The notes under the pieces: model-generated
What the model was told of the DNA's origin: nothing
Databases searched by the model: none
The model's input: only the letters and a program-made list of their open reading frames with translations
Program-made: the position numbers and the translations under genes
Assembly: GCF_002970935.1 (NCBI RefSeq)
Contig: NZ_CP027194.1
Coordinates: forward strand, 2,170,001 to 2,234,000
From: Lactobacillus sp. CBA3606
GTDB taxonomy: Bacteria; Bacillota; Bacilli; Lactobacillales; Lactobacillaceae
Reading direction: 5' to 3'
DNA: 64,000 nucleotides
In this document: positions 37,289 to 45,256 of the stretch, piece by piece
How the letters are laid out: each line of letters begins with the position of its first letter
How positions within the stretch are numbered: the first letter of the stretch is position 1

Positions 37289-37362
37289 AATTGTGATGGC
37301 TTAATTAGTTGTCACAACTAACTTAAACCGGTATATTGAGAGTATTAAAAGGAGGTTATCAA

Positions 37363-37692
37363 ATGACAAAAATTTTAGTGACAACGACGGAACAAGTTCC
37401 CGGCCAAACGTATGAAATTATTGGTGAAGTTTTTGGGGTCACAACGCAGTCTAAGAACCTTTTCCGCGACATTGGCGCGTCACTTAAGAATGTGGTTGGT
37501 GGCGAAGTCAAAGATTATACCAAAATGTTAAATGAAGCGCGTACGATGTCGGTGGCGCGATTACGGACTAATGCAACGGCGTTAGGTGCGGATGCCGTTG
37601 TGATGATGCGATTTGACTCGGGGTCAATTGGCACCGATATTCAATCCGTCGTTGCATATGGCACGGCAGTAAAATTTACCACTGCAAGTTAA
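37363..37692 (+). CDS. YbjQ-family (UPF0145) protein
   Basis: 109 residues from ATG 37363 (GGAGG upstream; the frame extends to 37336 without a site). The YbjQ/DUF74 pattern is visible: [57 protein letters not shown]. These proteins form pentamers and are named 'heavy-metal-binding domain' from structure only. Function unknown. Single gene between argH and a DUF308 protein. Confidence 0.85.
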   Translation: MTKILVTTTEQVPGQTYEIIGEVFGVTTQSKNLFRDIGASLKNVVGGEVKDYTKMLNEARTMSVARLRTNATALGADAVVMMRFDSGSIGTDIQSVVAYGTAVKFTTAS

Positions 37693-37713
37693 GTTAGGGT
37701 TTATTTAAGGTTA

Positions 37714-37742
37714 TTGGAAACTCTTTCATGAACTGGTATGAT
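37714..37742 (+). promoter_or_regulatory. Promoter for the DUF308 gene
   Basis: TTGGAA (37714-37719), 17-base spacer, TATGAT (37737-37742) preceded by TGG as an extended -10. About 27 bases before the chosen start. Confidence 0.65.
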
Positions 37743-37768
37743 AGAATCAAAGAGAATTGGAGATGTTA

Positions 37769-38311
37769 TTGCGTATGTTTAATGATCATCGTTGGGGCTT
37801 TGACTGGAGCGAATTCATGACTGGAGTCGTGTTCCTCATTGCCGCTTATTTTGTTATGAAACAACCTAAGGCTGCGTTATTGAGTCTGGTATTCTTATTT
37901 GCCATTGCGGCAATTATTAGTGGGATTACGACGATTGCTGGTTATACGAAGCTTCGTCGCGAAACGGGATTACGGGCTAACTTCGCCTTGGTTTTTGCGA
38001 TTATTGATATTTTGGTGGGCCTGTTATTCCTATTCCATGCGCCTAGTGGTATTTTGGTCTTAGGGTATGTCTTTGCGTTCTGGTTCTTAATTGATTCAAT
38101 TGAACGTTTGACGGTGGTCTCACATTTAAAAGTCTTTGGCATGGGATATTACGTGCTATCGTTGATTTTGGATATTGCCAGCTTGGTATTAGGGATTCTG
38201 TTAATCTTTAATCCAATGATTGCAATTATTTCATTCAACATTTTGGTGAGTGTTTACTTTACAATTTTCGGGATCAATGCGATTTTAATCGCGTTTGCTC
38301 GGCGAAACTAA
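37769..38311 (+). CDS. DUF308/HdeD-like membrane protein
   Basis: 180-residue protein with six short membrane helices in three pairs, the HdeD/DUF308 layout (for example FALVFAIIDILVGLLFLFHAPSGILVLGYVFAFWFLIDSI broken by a Gly-rich turn). In enteric bacteria HdeD is an acid-resistance membrane protein; the role here is unknown. Start is uncertain: TTG 37769 lies six bases after GGAG and is preferred, with TTG 37757 and ATG 37775 as alternatives. Confidence 0.75.
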   Translation: MRMFNDHRWGFDWSEFMTGVVFLIAAYFVMKQPKAALLSLVFLFAIAAIISGITTIAGYTKLRRETGLRANFALVFAIIDILVGLLFLFHAPSGILVLGYVFAFWFLIDSIERLTVVSHLKVFGMGYYVLSLILDIASLVLGILLIFNPMIAIISFNILVSVYFTIFGINAILIAFARRN

Positions 38312-38329
38312 AAGTCACCTAGAATTGAA

Positions 38330-38367
38330 AATAAGGGGCTAGGGCCAATGGCGTTAGCCCCTTTATT
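38330..38367 (+). terminator. Terminator after the DUF308 gene
   Basis: AATAAGGGGCTA (38330-38341) with TAGCCCCTTTATT (38355-38367), perfect arms. Confidence 0.75.
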
Positions 38368-38409
38368 GCGAGCAAAACGGGGCCGTTACTAGAAATGACA
38401 CACCCGGTA

Positions 38410-38418
38410 TGCTATACT
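38410..38418 (+). promoter_or_regulatory. Extended -10 promoter for rapZ-yvcK-whiA
   Basis: TGCTATACT, about 30 bases upstream of the rapZ ATG. No convincing -35. Confidence 0.5.
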
Positions 38419-38448
38419 ACCAACAACATCGATCAAAGGAGCAACGTT

Positions 38449-39333
38449 ATGGCAGAATCTTTACAATTAGTAATTATCTCTGGAATGAGTGGTGCCGGTA
38501 AGACCGTCGCTGTTCAAAGCTTTGAAGATCTCGGCTATTTTTGTATTGATAATATGCCGCCAGCTTTGTTACCAAAATTTTCTGAATTGGTTGAAGAATC
38601 CGGGAAAATTAACAAGGTCGCTTTGGTGATTGATTTACGATCACGAGCGTTTTATGACGAGATTATTGATATGTTAGCTAATTTGGACAATACCGACTTC
38701 GTGTCGACCAAAATTATCTTTTTGGATGCGTCCAATGAAGAATTAGTGTCACGCTATAAAGAAACGCGGCGGGCTCATCCATTAGCCATGGAAGGTCGAA
38801 TTATGGATGGCGTGTATAAGGAACGAGATTTACTAGCGCCGCTAAAGGATCGCGCCTCTTATGTGATTGATACGACCACGTTAACGCCACGTGAACTCCG
38901 CGAATCAATTTTTGATAAATTTGAAACGAATGCCGATGAGACCTTTCACATCGAAATGGTCTCCTTTGGCTTTAAATATGGCTTACCGATTGATGCTGAT
39001 ATCGTCATGGATGTACGTTTTTTACCCAATCCATATTACATTCCAGCCTTAAAGGGCCAAACTGGGCTAGATCAACCAGTCTATGATTATGTGATGGCAC
39101 AACCAGCGACTGAAGCTTTTTATCAACAGTTTTTAGGCATGCTTGAAAGTATCATGCCAGGATATGAAGCGGAAGGCAAAACCAGCTTGACCATCGCAAT
39201 TGGATGTACTGGTGGGCAGCATCGCTCGGTAGCACTTACTAAGCGTATTGGGGCGGCTTTAGCGAAAAGCTATAAGGTACACATTAGCCACCGCGATATC
39301 GAAAAACGGAAGGAAACAGTTAATCGCTCATGA
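38449..39333 (+). CDS. rapZ: RNase adapter / nucleotide-binding protein RapZ
   Basis: 294-residue RapZ (YvcJ) protein, a P-loop nucleotide-binding protein known as an RNase adapter for amino-sugar control in E. coli and linked to competence in Bacillus. Walker A GMSGAGKT at 12-19, and the C-terminal signature [13 protein letters not shown] 38449 has AAAGGAG before it; an upstream extension of 18 residues lacks a site. First gene of the conserved rapZ-yvcK-whiA operon, overlapping yvcK by four bases. Confidence 0.94.
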   Translation: MAESLQLVIISGMSGAGKTVAVQSFEDLGYFCIDNMPPALLPKFSELVEESGKINKVALVIDLRSRAFYDEIIDMLANLDNTDFVSTKIIFLDASNEELVSRYKETRRAHPLAMEGRIMDGVYKERDLLAPLKDRASYVIDTTTLTPRELRESIFDKFETNADETFHIEMVSFGFKYGLPIDADIVMDVRFLPNPYYIPALKGQTGLDQPVYDYVMAQPATEAFYQQFLGMLESIMPGYEAEGKTSLTIAIGCTGGQHRSVALTKRIGAALAKSYKVHISHRDIEKRKETVNRS

Positions 39334-40331
39334 GAAAATATACGTTTAAGACTCAGCGACCAAAAATCGTCGTGATTGGTGGGGGAACTGGGTTACCAGT
39401 TGTCCTCAATGGTTTGCGCAAGCAAGCGGTTGACATCACGGCGGTTGTGACGGTGGCTGATGATGGGGGTTCGTCTGGCATTATTCGCAATTATGTTAAC
39501 GTCGTGCCACCAGGTGACATTCGAAATGTCATGGTGGCATTGTCTAGCTTACCCCATTTATATAAAGATATTTTTCAGTACCGGTTCCAAGGTGATGACC
39601 AATTTTTTGCCGGTCATGCCATTGGAAATTTGATTATTGCCGCTTTAACCGAGATGAAATCCGGGGTTTTTGATGCGGTCCAAGAATTATCTAGCATGAT
39701 GCAAGTTGAGGGCCATGTCTATCCAGCAGCCAACGAAGCTTTGACGCTGCATGGTAAGTTTAAGGATGGTTCTGAACTTGTTGGTGAAGCTGAGATTACG
39801 GCCGCACATAAGTCGTTAGACCGGGTGTGGGTGACTGATAAAGATGGGCAACGTCCCGCAGCGGTGCAACCAGTTATCGATGCCATCATGGCTGCGGATC
39901 AGATTGTCTTAGGTCCCGGGAGCTTGTTTACGAGTATTTTGCCTAATTTAACCATTGATAATATTGGTCGGGCTGTCTGTGAATCGGATGCTGAGGTTGT
40001 CTATATTTGTAATATTATGACCCAAAAGGGTGAAACCGATGACTTTTCAGATGCAGACCATGTCCGGGTTCTGAATCGACATTTAGGCGAAGCTTTTATT
40101 AATACAGTGTTAGTTAATACAGAAAAAGTACCGGATGATTATATGGATTTTCACAAATTCAACGAGGTTTCACGTCAAGTTAGCCATGATTTTCGGGGGC
40201 TCCGAGATCAAGGGTGTAAAGTGATTTCGTCGAACTTTTTACAATTGCGTGATAACGGGGCCTTTCATGACGGCGATCAAGTGGTCACGGAACTGATGAA
40301 TTTAGTCGGTCATTCCGACATTTTAAGGTAG
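39330..40331 (+). CDS. yvcK: YvcK/GlmR family gluconeogenesis factor
   Basis: 333-residue protein of the CofD/YvcK family, needed for growth on gluconeogenic carbon and for cell-wall precursor supply in Bacillus, where it binds UDP-GlcNAc. The N-terminal [14 protein letters not shown] and VADDGGSSG motifs are characteristic. Start overlaps the end of rapZ (ATGA). No CofD-type catalytic context, so a regulatory role is expected. Followed after 11 bases by whiA. Confidence 0.93.
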   Translation: MRKYTFKTQRPKIVVIGGGTGLPVVLNGLRKQAVDITAVVTVADDGGSSGIIRNYVNVVPPGDIRNVMVALSSLPHLYKDIFQYRFQGDDQFFAGHAIGNLIIAALTEMKSGVFDAVQELSSMMQVEGHVYPAANEALTLHGKFKDGSELVGEAEITAAHKSLDRVWVTDKDGQRPAAVQPVIDAIMAADQIVLGPGSLFTSILPNLTIDNIGRAVCESDAEVVYICNIMTQKGETDDFSDADHVRVLNRHLGEAFINTVLVNTEKVPDDYMDFHKFNEVSRQVSHDFRGLRDQGCKVISSNFLQLRDNGAFHDGDQVVTELMNLVGHSDILR

Positions 40332-40342
40332 GAGGTAGCCAG

Positions 40343-41275
40343 ATGTCATACGCCAGTGAAGTTAAAAAAGAACTAACTAACCTCGCTGTCCATCGCGAGA
40401 ATGCGAAAGCTGAATTAATGGCTCTGATTCGAATGAATGGGACAATTACTTTAGCACATCATCACTTAATATTGAACATTCAGACGGAAAACCCGGCCAT
40501 TGCGCGGCGTATCTATCGGTTATTAAAACAATTTTATGACGTCGCCAGTGAATTAATTGTGCGCCGTAAAATGAAATTAAATAAAAATAACTTGTATATC
40601 GTTCGTTTGCAGACCGGAACTGAAATGGTCTTAGCTGATCTAGGTATTTTTAAGGATTATCAGATTGTGGAAGTCGTACCAACCGAGGTTTTAACCGACG
40701 ATGCGGCGGTGCGATCCTATTTGCGGGGGGCTTTTTTAGCCGGTGGGTCGGTGAATAATCCCGAAACGTCACGGTATCATTTAGAAATCTATTCCCTGTA
40801 TGAAGAACATAATTCGATGATTTCACAAATGATGAATCAATACGGTATGAATTCACGCACGACGGATCGTCGTGGCGGCTTTATTACGTATATCAAGGAA
40901 GCTGAAAAGATTGCGGACTTTTTGTCGTTAATCGGGGCCACGAATGGCATGTTGAAGTTTGAAGACGTGCGGATTATGCGCGATATGCGTAACTCGGTTA
41001 ATCGACTGGTTAACTGTGAGAATGCAAATATGGATAAGGTCGCAAATGCGTCCAGCAAGCAGATTGAAAATATTTTATTGATTGATGATACGGTCGGCTT
41101 GCAACAATTGCCACCGAAGTTACAAGAAGTTGCGGTAACTCGGCTAGCGCATCGGGAAGTGAGCCTCAAAGAATTGGGGACTTTAGTGCCCGGTGGTCCG
41201 ATTTCAAAATCGGGGATTAATCATCGGTTACGTAAAATTAACCAGTTTGCTGAACAATTGCAAAAAGAAGCCTAA
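40343..41275 (+). CDS. whiA: DNA-binding protein WhiA
   Basis: 310 residues with an N-terminal degenerate LAGLIDADG homing-endonuclease-like fold ([24 protein letters not shown]) and a C-terminal helix-turn-helix ([27 protein letters not shown]). WhiA influences cell division and chromosome organisation in Firmicutes. AGGAGG upstream. Last gene of the rapZ-yvcK-whiA operon, followed by a very long palindrome. Confidence 0.94.
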   Translation: MSYASEVKKELTNLAVHRENAKAELMALIRMNGTITLAHHHLILNIQTENPAIARRIYRLLKQFYDVASELIVRRKMKLNKNNLYIVRLQTGTEMVLADLGIFKDYQIVEVVPTEVLTDDAAVRSYLRGAFLAGGSVNNPETSRYHLEIYSLYEEHNSMISQMMNQYGMNSRTTDRRGGFITYIKEAEKIADFLSLIGATNGMLKFEDVRIMRDMRNSVNRLVNCENANMDKVANASSKQIENILLIDDTVGLQQLPPKLQEVAVTRLAHREVSLKELGTLVPGGPISKSGINHRLRKINQFAEQLQKEA

Positions 41276-41287
41276 TTAAAAACGAAT

Positions 41288-41352
41288 GGCCAACATTACA
41301 AATAGTCGCGATAAGAATTTAAATTCTTGTCGCGACTATTTGTAATTGGTCA
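41288..41352. repeat. Long palindrome between whiA and the YjbR gene
   Basis: 26-base arms (41295-41320 and 41321-41346) complementary at every position except one T-G wobble, extended outward by GGCCAA (41288-41293) with TTGGTC (41347-41352) around a one-base bulge. Folds as a stem of about 30 bp with a tetraloop. Lies between convergent genes and probably terminates both, though no T-run follows on either strand. Confidence 0.85.
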
Positions 41353-41377
41353 TCAAGGGGCCAAAAGCATCCTAAAA

Positions 41378-42043
41378 TTATTGGGCCAAGTCATAACTTA
41401 GCTGTAAATAATGGCGTAAATCAGCATCGGTAACCCGATCATCTAAGATGATTGAAAACCAGTGTTGCTTGTTCATATGGTAAGCTGGAAAATAATTTTT
41501 TTGATCGATTAAGGGGTGTTGATTGGCTAATCGGAAATCAACAACGGTGACAATTTCGTCTGAGGCCAGTCCCAGTTTACGTTGTGGTATTTTGACCAGC
41601 AAGGCATACCATTTTTGGGTGTCTGAGCGTCGTAAAATAGCGTTGTTTGGAAACTTTGACCATAAGAATTCAAGGTCATTGTGATAGTCGGCCTTGACGG
41701 TCTCGATTAACCAACGGGCTTGGCGTGATGGAAACACTGCAGGTTCAAAAGCTTGGTCAGCAACGGCTTGAAGTGCGTTGAGATAGGCTTTTCGAACGGT
41801 TGCAACAAAAGTACCGGTATTGCTGGCTGCCAGATGTAGCGTGTAGGGTTGCTGGGTGGCGTTGTCGATTAAGGTCGTGGTGACCGTGTTAGGTAGGGTT
41901 ACTGTGATGGTTAATGTAAATGTTGGTGCTAATAATGGTTGTGACCGAATCAGGTCATGATTGTAGTGGGTAAATCCCATTTTTAATAGCTGAGCTAGTT
42001 GACCACGTTGCGCTTTAAAAATGGTTTGGGCCATATCATCCAT
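41378..42043 (-). CDS. MmcQ/YjbR-family protein with N-terminal extension
   Basis: 221 residues. The C-terminal half is a YjbR (DUF419) domain, seen in KWYALLVKIPQRKLGL, VVDFRLANQHPLI and FPAYHMNKQHWFSIILDD. The first 100 residues are an additional region without a motif I recognise, including a Thr-rich stretch (FTLTITVTLPNTVTTTLID). YjbR proteins have a double-wing DNA-binding-like fold but no proven function. AGGAGG lies before the ATG on the minus strand. Confidence 0.72.
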   Translation of the reverse strand: MDDMAQTIFKAQRGQLAQLLKMGFTHYNHDLIRSQPLLAPTFTLTITVTLPNTVTTTLIDNATQQPYTLHLAASNTGTFVATVRKAYLNALQAVADQAFEPAVFPSRQARWLIETVKADYHNDLEFLWSKFPNNAILRRSDTQKWYALLVKIPQRKLGLASDEIVTVVDFRLANQHPLIDQKNYFPAYHMNKQHWFSIILDDRVTDADLRHYLQLSYDLAQ

Positions 42044-42080
42044 GGGTTGATCGCCTCCTAAAATAACTGTTCACTATTAG

Positions 42081-42102
42081 TTTAAACCTGATTAAGTTTA
42101 AA
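42081..42102. promoter_or_regulatory. Inverted repeat in the YjbR/leader divergent promoter region
   Basis: TTTAAAC-N8-GTTTAAA, perfect seven-base arms, within a possible minus-strand promoter (TTGCCA-18-TAAACT) for the YjbR gene. Candidate operator; regulator unknown. Confidence 0.4.
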
Positions 42103-42129
42103 TGGCAATGCCAGCATTAAATAAATCAC

Positions 42130-42159
42130 TTGACAAAAGTAAGTAAGACTATCTATACT
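42130..42159 (+). promoter_or_regulatory. Promoter of the Cys-leader/peptide-binding protein unit
   Basis: TTGACA (42130-42135), 18-base spacer, TATACT (42154-42159). A strong consensus promoter, 33 bases before the leader ORF and 270 bases before the binding-protein gene. Confidence 0.75.
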
Positions 42160-42192
42160 AAAGCCATCTTATGAAATCGGAGAGACGTTGCG

Positions 42193-42300
42193 ATGCAAAT
42201 GAAAAAACAAGTCATGTTAATGAACTGCTGTCCATGTTGTGAAACTAACAACATGGCTATTTGCGTCGAATTACAAGCGTCTCTACTGCATCAAAACTAA
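42193..42300 (+). CDS. Cysteine-rich leader peptide, 35 codons
   Basis: Short ORF starting at ATG 42193, preceded by GGAGAG at proper spacing. The peptide begins MQMKKQVMLMNCCPCCETNN and has a further Cys (ICVE); four of five cysteines are in a CCPCC run at codons 12-16. Codons 14-16 (CCATGTTGT, 42232-42240) form one arm of a perfect nine-base stem with ACAACATGG (42248-42256). AGAGACG at the ribosome binding site (42181-42187) can pair with CGTCTCT (42278-42284) near the ORF end. No signal peptide; it looks like a regulatory leader whose translation senses cysteine supply or ribosome stalling. Function is inferred. Confidence 0.65.
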   Translation: MQMKKQVMLMNCCPCCETNNMAICVELQASLLHQN

Positions 42301-42328
42301 CGGCATTGAGCTCAAAACGTTATTTTTG

Positions 42329-42374
42329 AAACGCCTGCTTGGAATCTGACGAGATTCCTAGCAGGCGTTTTTTT
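42329..42374 (+). terminator. Strong terminator between the leader ORF and the binding-protein gene
   Basis: AAACGCCTGCT-t-GGAATC (42329-42346) pairs with GATTCC-t-AGCAGGCGTTT, then a run of T to 42374. Lying between the promoter at 42130 and the gene at 42430, it is placed as an attenuator. Confidence 0.85.
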
Positions 42375-42429
42375 GTTACCGATTCGAGGGTAGATTCACC
42401 AAAAAAAGTAAATTAAAGGGGCGAGAGTA

Positions 42430-44082
42430 TTGAAGAAGCGATCAGTGTTAGCAGTTATTTTTAGTGTCATATTAGTCACGGTGTTAGCGGCCTGCGGTAA
42501 GCAAAGCAGTCAAACGACGACCAGCGGTAACTACGCAACTAACCAAGTTTTAAATCTTTCATATCCAAGTTCGCTTGATTCAATTGATATTTCGACGATG
42601 TCTGGTTATGGCAGTACGGGGAACTTGTTTGAGAGTTTATATCGGTTAGGTAAGGATGGGAGTGTCACGCCTGGTTTAGCTAGCCAAAGTAAGGTTTCAA
42701 AAGATGGTAAAACTTATACGTTCACGATTCGCAATGCCAAGTGGAGTGATGGCTCAGCGATTACGGCGCAAGACTTCGTCTACTCATGGCGGCGTACGGT
42801 CACGCCCGCGACTAAGTCTCAGTATGCGTATTTATTTTCAGGCGTTAAAAATGCAGATGCAATTGTCGCTGGAAAAAAGTCGGCCAACACGTTGGGAGTC
42901 AAGGCCAGTGGCAAACATACCTTTATCGTGACGTTGGATAAACCCATCACTTATTTCAAGAAATTGATGACTTATCCATTATTTGGCCCAATCAGTGAAA
43001 AAGCTATTAAAAAATGGGGGAGTAAGTACGCCACCAAAGCGCAATACATGGTATACAGTGGGCCATTCAAGTTAACTGGCTGGACTGGGACCAATAATAA
43101 ATGGACGTATGTTAAAAATAATCAATATTGGGATAAAAAAGTCGTTCATTTAAATAAAATTAACTATAGTGTGAATGAAAGTTCGACGACCACTTTGAAC
43201 TTGTTTCAAGAGAATAAACTGGATTTAACGCAGTTATCAAGTGAACAAGTGAAAAATATGAAAGCGAATAAGACTTACACCACGTATCCTTATTCAATCA
43301 CGGCCTTCCTGGTTTATAATTTCCAAGATAGTAATGCCACGATTAAAAAGGCTTTGAGCAATCAAAAGATTCGCCAAGCTATCTCGTTATCAATTAATCG
43401 AGATCAACTTGTCAAAAATGTAATTGGAGACGCATCGAAGCCAGCCAAAACGTTCGTGCCACAAGATCTCGCCAAAGATCCCAAAAATGGTCAAGATTTT
43501 GCCAGTGAATCAACCGTCAAAAATTCGACGTCATATAATCCCAAGCTAGCAAAAAAGCTTTGGCAACAAGGGTTAAAAGAGGTTGGAATTAAACGGTTAA
43601 CGATTAGCATGTTAACGTCGAATGACGAACCAAATAAACCAATTTCCCAATATTTCAAAGGCCAATTAGAGAAGACTTTACCAGGCCTAACGATTAATCT
43701 TTCAAATCTCCCGGCCAAGGTGGCGTCTTCCCGAGCACAACAAGGTGATTTTGATGTTTATCTGAGTGGTTGGGGTGCTGATTTCAATGATCCAATCTCA
43801 CATCTACAAATTATGACGAGTGGCAGTGGTTATAATTATGGTAAATATAACCGTAGCACCTATAACGCATTGATTAAGAAAGCTCAAAATCAAGATGCTA
43901 ATAATGCCGAAGCCCGCTGGCAAGATACGTTGCAAGCGGAAAAGGTGATTATGCAAGATCAAGGGATTACGCCAATTTATCAGACGGTTTATTCCTACTT
44001 ACAGAATCCTAAAGCCAAGGGTATCATTCACAATACAGCCGGTACCCAATGGAATTACAAGTATGCTTATATGGAAAAATAA
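42430..44082 (+). CDS. Peptide ABC transporter substrate-binding lipoprotein (OppA family)
   Basis: 550-residue family 5 solute-binding protein, anchored as a lipoprotein by LAAC with Cys22. Signatures of oligopeptide-binding proteins are present: GLASQSKVSKDGKTYTFTIR, WSDGSAITAQDFVYSW and DVYLSGWGADFNDP. Starts with TTG, preceded by AAAGGGG. No permease or ATPase genes are beside it, so it must work with a transporter encoded elsewhere. Expression is probably controlled by the leader ORF and terminator upstream. Ligand unknown; peptides are usual, and the Cys leader hints at sulfur-containing ones. Confidence 0.88.
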   Translation: MKKRSVLAVIFSVILVTVLAACGKQSSQTTTSGNYATNQVLNLSYPSSLDSIDISTMSGYGSTGNLFESLYRLGKDGSVTPGLASQSKVSKDGKTYTFTIRNAKWSDGSAITAQDFVYSWRRTVTPATKSQYAYLFSGVKNADAIVAGKKSANTLGVKASGKHTFIVTLDKPITYFKKLMTYPLFGPISEKAIKKWGSKYATKAQYMVYSGPFKLTGWTGTNNKWTYVKNNQYWDKKVVHLNKINYSVNESSTTTLNLFQENKLDLTQLSSEQVKNMKANKTYTTYPYSITAFLVYNFQDSNATIKKALSNQKIRQAISLSINRDQLVKNVIGDASKPAKTFVPQDLAKDPKNGQDFASESTVKNSTSYNPKLAKKLWQQGLKEVGIKRLTISMLTSNDEPNKPISQYFKGQLEKTLPGLTINLSNLPAKVASSRAQQGDFDVYLSGWGADFNDPISHLQIMTSGSGYNYGKYNRSTYNALIKKAQNQDANNAEARWQDTLQAEKVIMQDQGITPIYQTVYSYLQNPKAKGIIHNTAGTQWNYKYAYMEK

Positions 44083-44103
44083 ATTTAATTAAAAAAAATA
44101 GTA

Positions 44104-44141
44104 AGACGGCAACCGGTATGTTAAAGGTTAGCCGTCTTTTT
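44104..44141 (+). terminator. Terminator of the peptide-binding protein gene
   Basis: AGACGGC-a-ACC / GGT-ta-GCCGTCT followed by TTTT. Confidence 0.75.
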
Positions 44142-44146
44142 GGCGC

Positions 44147-44180
44147 AAAAAAAGTGAGCTAACCGCAGTTAACTCACTTT
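44147..44180 (-). terminator. clpP terminator
   Basis: AAAGTGAG-c-TAAC / GTTA-a-CTCACTTT, with the plus-strand A-run at 44147-44153 serving as T-run on the minus strand. Confidence 0.8.
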
Positions 44181-44186
44181 AAATGA

Positions 44187-44777
44187 TTATTTTAGCTTGT
44201 TGTTTTCCATAATATCATCGATCAAACCATATTCTTTGGCTTCTTGCGCCGTTAAATAGTTATCACGTTCAGTATCATGATTCAACTTTTCAACTGGTTG
44301 ATCAGAATTGCTTGCTAAAATTTCGTTGATCTTTTTACGGGTCTTCAAAATTTCTTCAGCAACGATTTCAATTTCAGTTTGTTGCCCTTGAGCACCACCA
44401 GAAGGTTGGTGAATCAAGATTTCTGAATTAGGTAAAGCAAAACGCTTGCCCTTAGTCCCAGAAGAAGCGAGGACACTGGCCATAGAAGCTGCCATCCCCA
44501 TAACAATGGTTTGGACATCGGACTTGATAAAGTTCATCGTGTCATAGATGGCTAAGCCGGCGGTTACAACCCCACCTGGTGAGTTGATATAAAGATAAAT
44601 GTCTTTGTCAGAGTCTTGCGCGTCTAAGAAGAGTAATTGCGCAATAATCGCATTGGCCATGTTGTCTTCAATGGGACCAGATAACATAATAATACGGTCT
44701 TTTAAAAGTCGTGAGTAAATGTCATAAGCACGTTCGCCACGTGATGACTGTTCGATAACTGTCGGAACTGGATACAT
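44187..44777 (-). CDS. clpP: ATP-dependent Clp protease proteolytic subunit
   Basis: Serine peptidase that forms the ClpP tetradecamer and works with Clp ATPases in protein quality control. 196 residues. The catalytic triad is visible: S98 in GMAASMAS, H123 in LIHQPSGG and D172 in [14 protein letters not shown] precedes the ATG. The promoter (minus strand) has TTGACC at 44859-44864 and TAAACT at 44836-44841 with 17 bases between, and a CtsR site overlaps the -35 box. Single gene. Confidence 0.96.
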   Translation of the reverse strand: MYPVPTVIEQSSRGERAYDIYSRLLKDRIIMLSGPIEDNMANAIIAQLLFLDAQDSDKDIYLYINSPGGVVTAGLAIYDTMNFIKSDVQTIVMGMAASMASVLASSGTKGKRFALPNSEILIHQPSGGAQGQQTEIEIVAEEILKTRKKINEILASNSDQPVEKLNHDTERDNYLTAQEAKEYGLIDDIMENNKLK

Positions 44778-44835
44778 ACTTGTTAGCCTCCTAAAGTTTC
44801 AATCTGATAAATTAGCTCATTGCTAATATAAATGT

Positions 44836-44865
44836 AGTTTACCGCTAAGGTCAGTAAAGGTCAAA
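44836..44865 (-). promoter_or_regulatory. clpP promoter with CtsR operator
   Basis: The plus strand reads GGTCAGTAAAGGTCAAA (44849-44865), matching the CtsR heptad repeat GGTCAAA-NAN-GGTCAAA at 5 and 7 bases of the two halves and in the spacer. On the minus strand it covers the -35 box TTGACC; the -10 is TAAACT at 44836-44841. Confidence 0.72.
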
Positions 44866-44939
44866 AGAAAAACCTCAAAAACAAAATTCCGTTTTTTTAG
44901 GTTCCGTGGTATACTTAGGATTCTATCATATACGGCTTG

Positions 44940-44967
44940 AGATTGGGGGAATCCCAATCTCTTTTTT
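44940..44967 (+). terminator. Isolated plus-strand terminator
   Basis: GAGATTGGG GGAAT CCCAATCTC followed by six T. About 25 bases downstream of an extended -10 (TGGTATACT, 44907-44915). No ORF lies between them; see findings. Confidence 0.65.
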
Positions 44968-45070
44968 ATGTCCAAATATCCTGACTGACAAGCAGCAGGG
45001 GTACCGCCTAGGTTGCTGAGTATGGTATGATGAAAGCGGTATAAGTTTTATTTTTGCTTGATTTGGGTAT

Positions 45071-45097
45071 AAAAAAAGCTGAGATATAATCTCAGCT
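45071..45097 (-). terminator. tRNA-Arg terminator
   Basis: AGCTGAGAT ATA... perfect nine-base stem (45078-45086 with 45089-45097); the A-run 45071-45077 gives the minus-strand T-run. Confidence 0.85.
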
Positions 45098-45103
45098 AAG
45101 TGA

Positions 45104-45175
45104 TGCGCCCGGAGGGAATCGAACCCCCATTTCAAGAACCGGAATCTTACGTGCGATCCATTACACTACGGGCGC
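45104..45175 (-). tRNA. tRNA-Arg (anticodon CCG)
   Basis: On the minus strand: seven-base acceptor stem GCGCCCG/CGGGCGC with discriminator A, a short D arm, anticodon stem TAAGA/TCTTG around loop TTCCGGT (anticodon CCG, codon CGG), and T arm GGGGGTTCGATTCCCTC. About 72 bases. The CCA end is not encoded. Followed by its own terminator. Confidence 0.92.
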
Positions 45176-45256
45176 CTGAACAACATGTTATAGTTTAGCG
45201 GATTATGGCTGAAAACACAAGAGGTATTTATAAAAAATATTTGGGAGGCATTATTT

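Noticed and set aside
42160-42430. T-box riboswitch before the peptide-binding protein
   Set aside because: No TGGNACCGCG-type T-box sequence is present; the leader ORF and terminator fit translation-dependent attenuation better.
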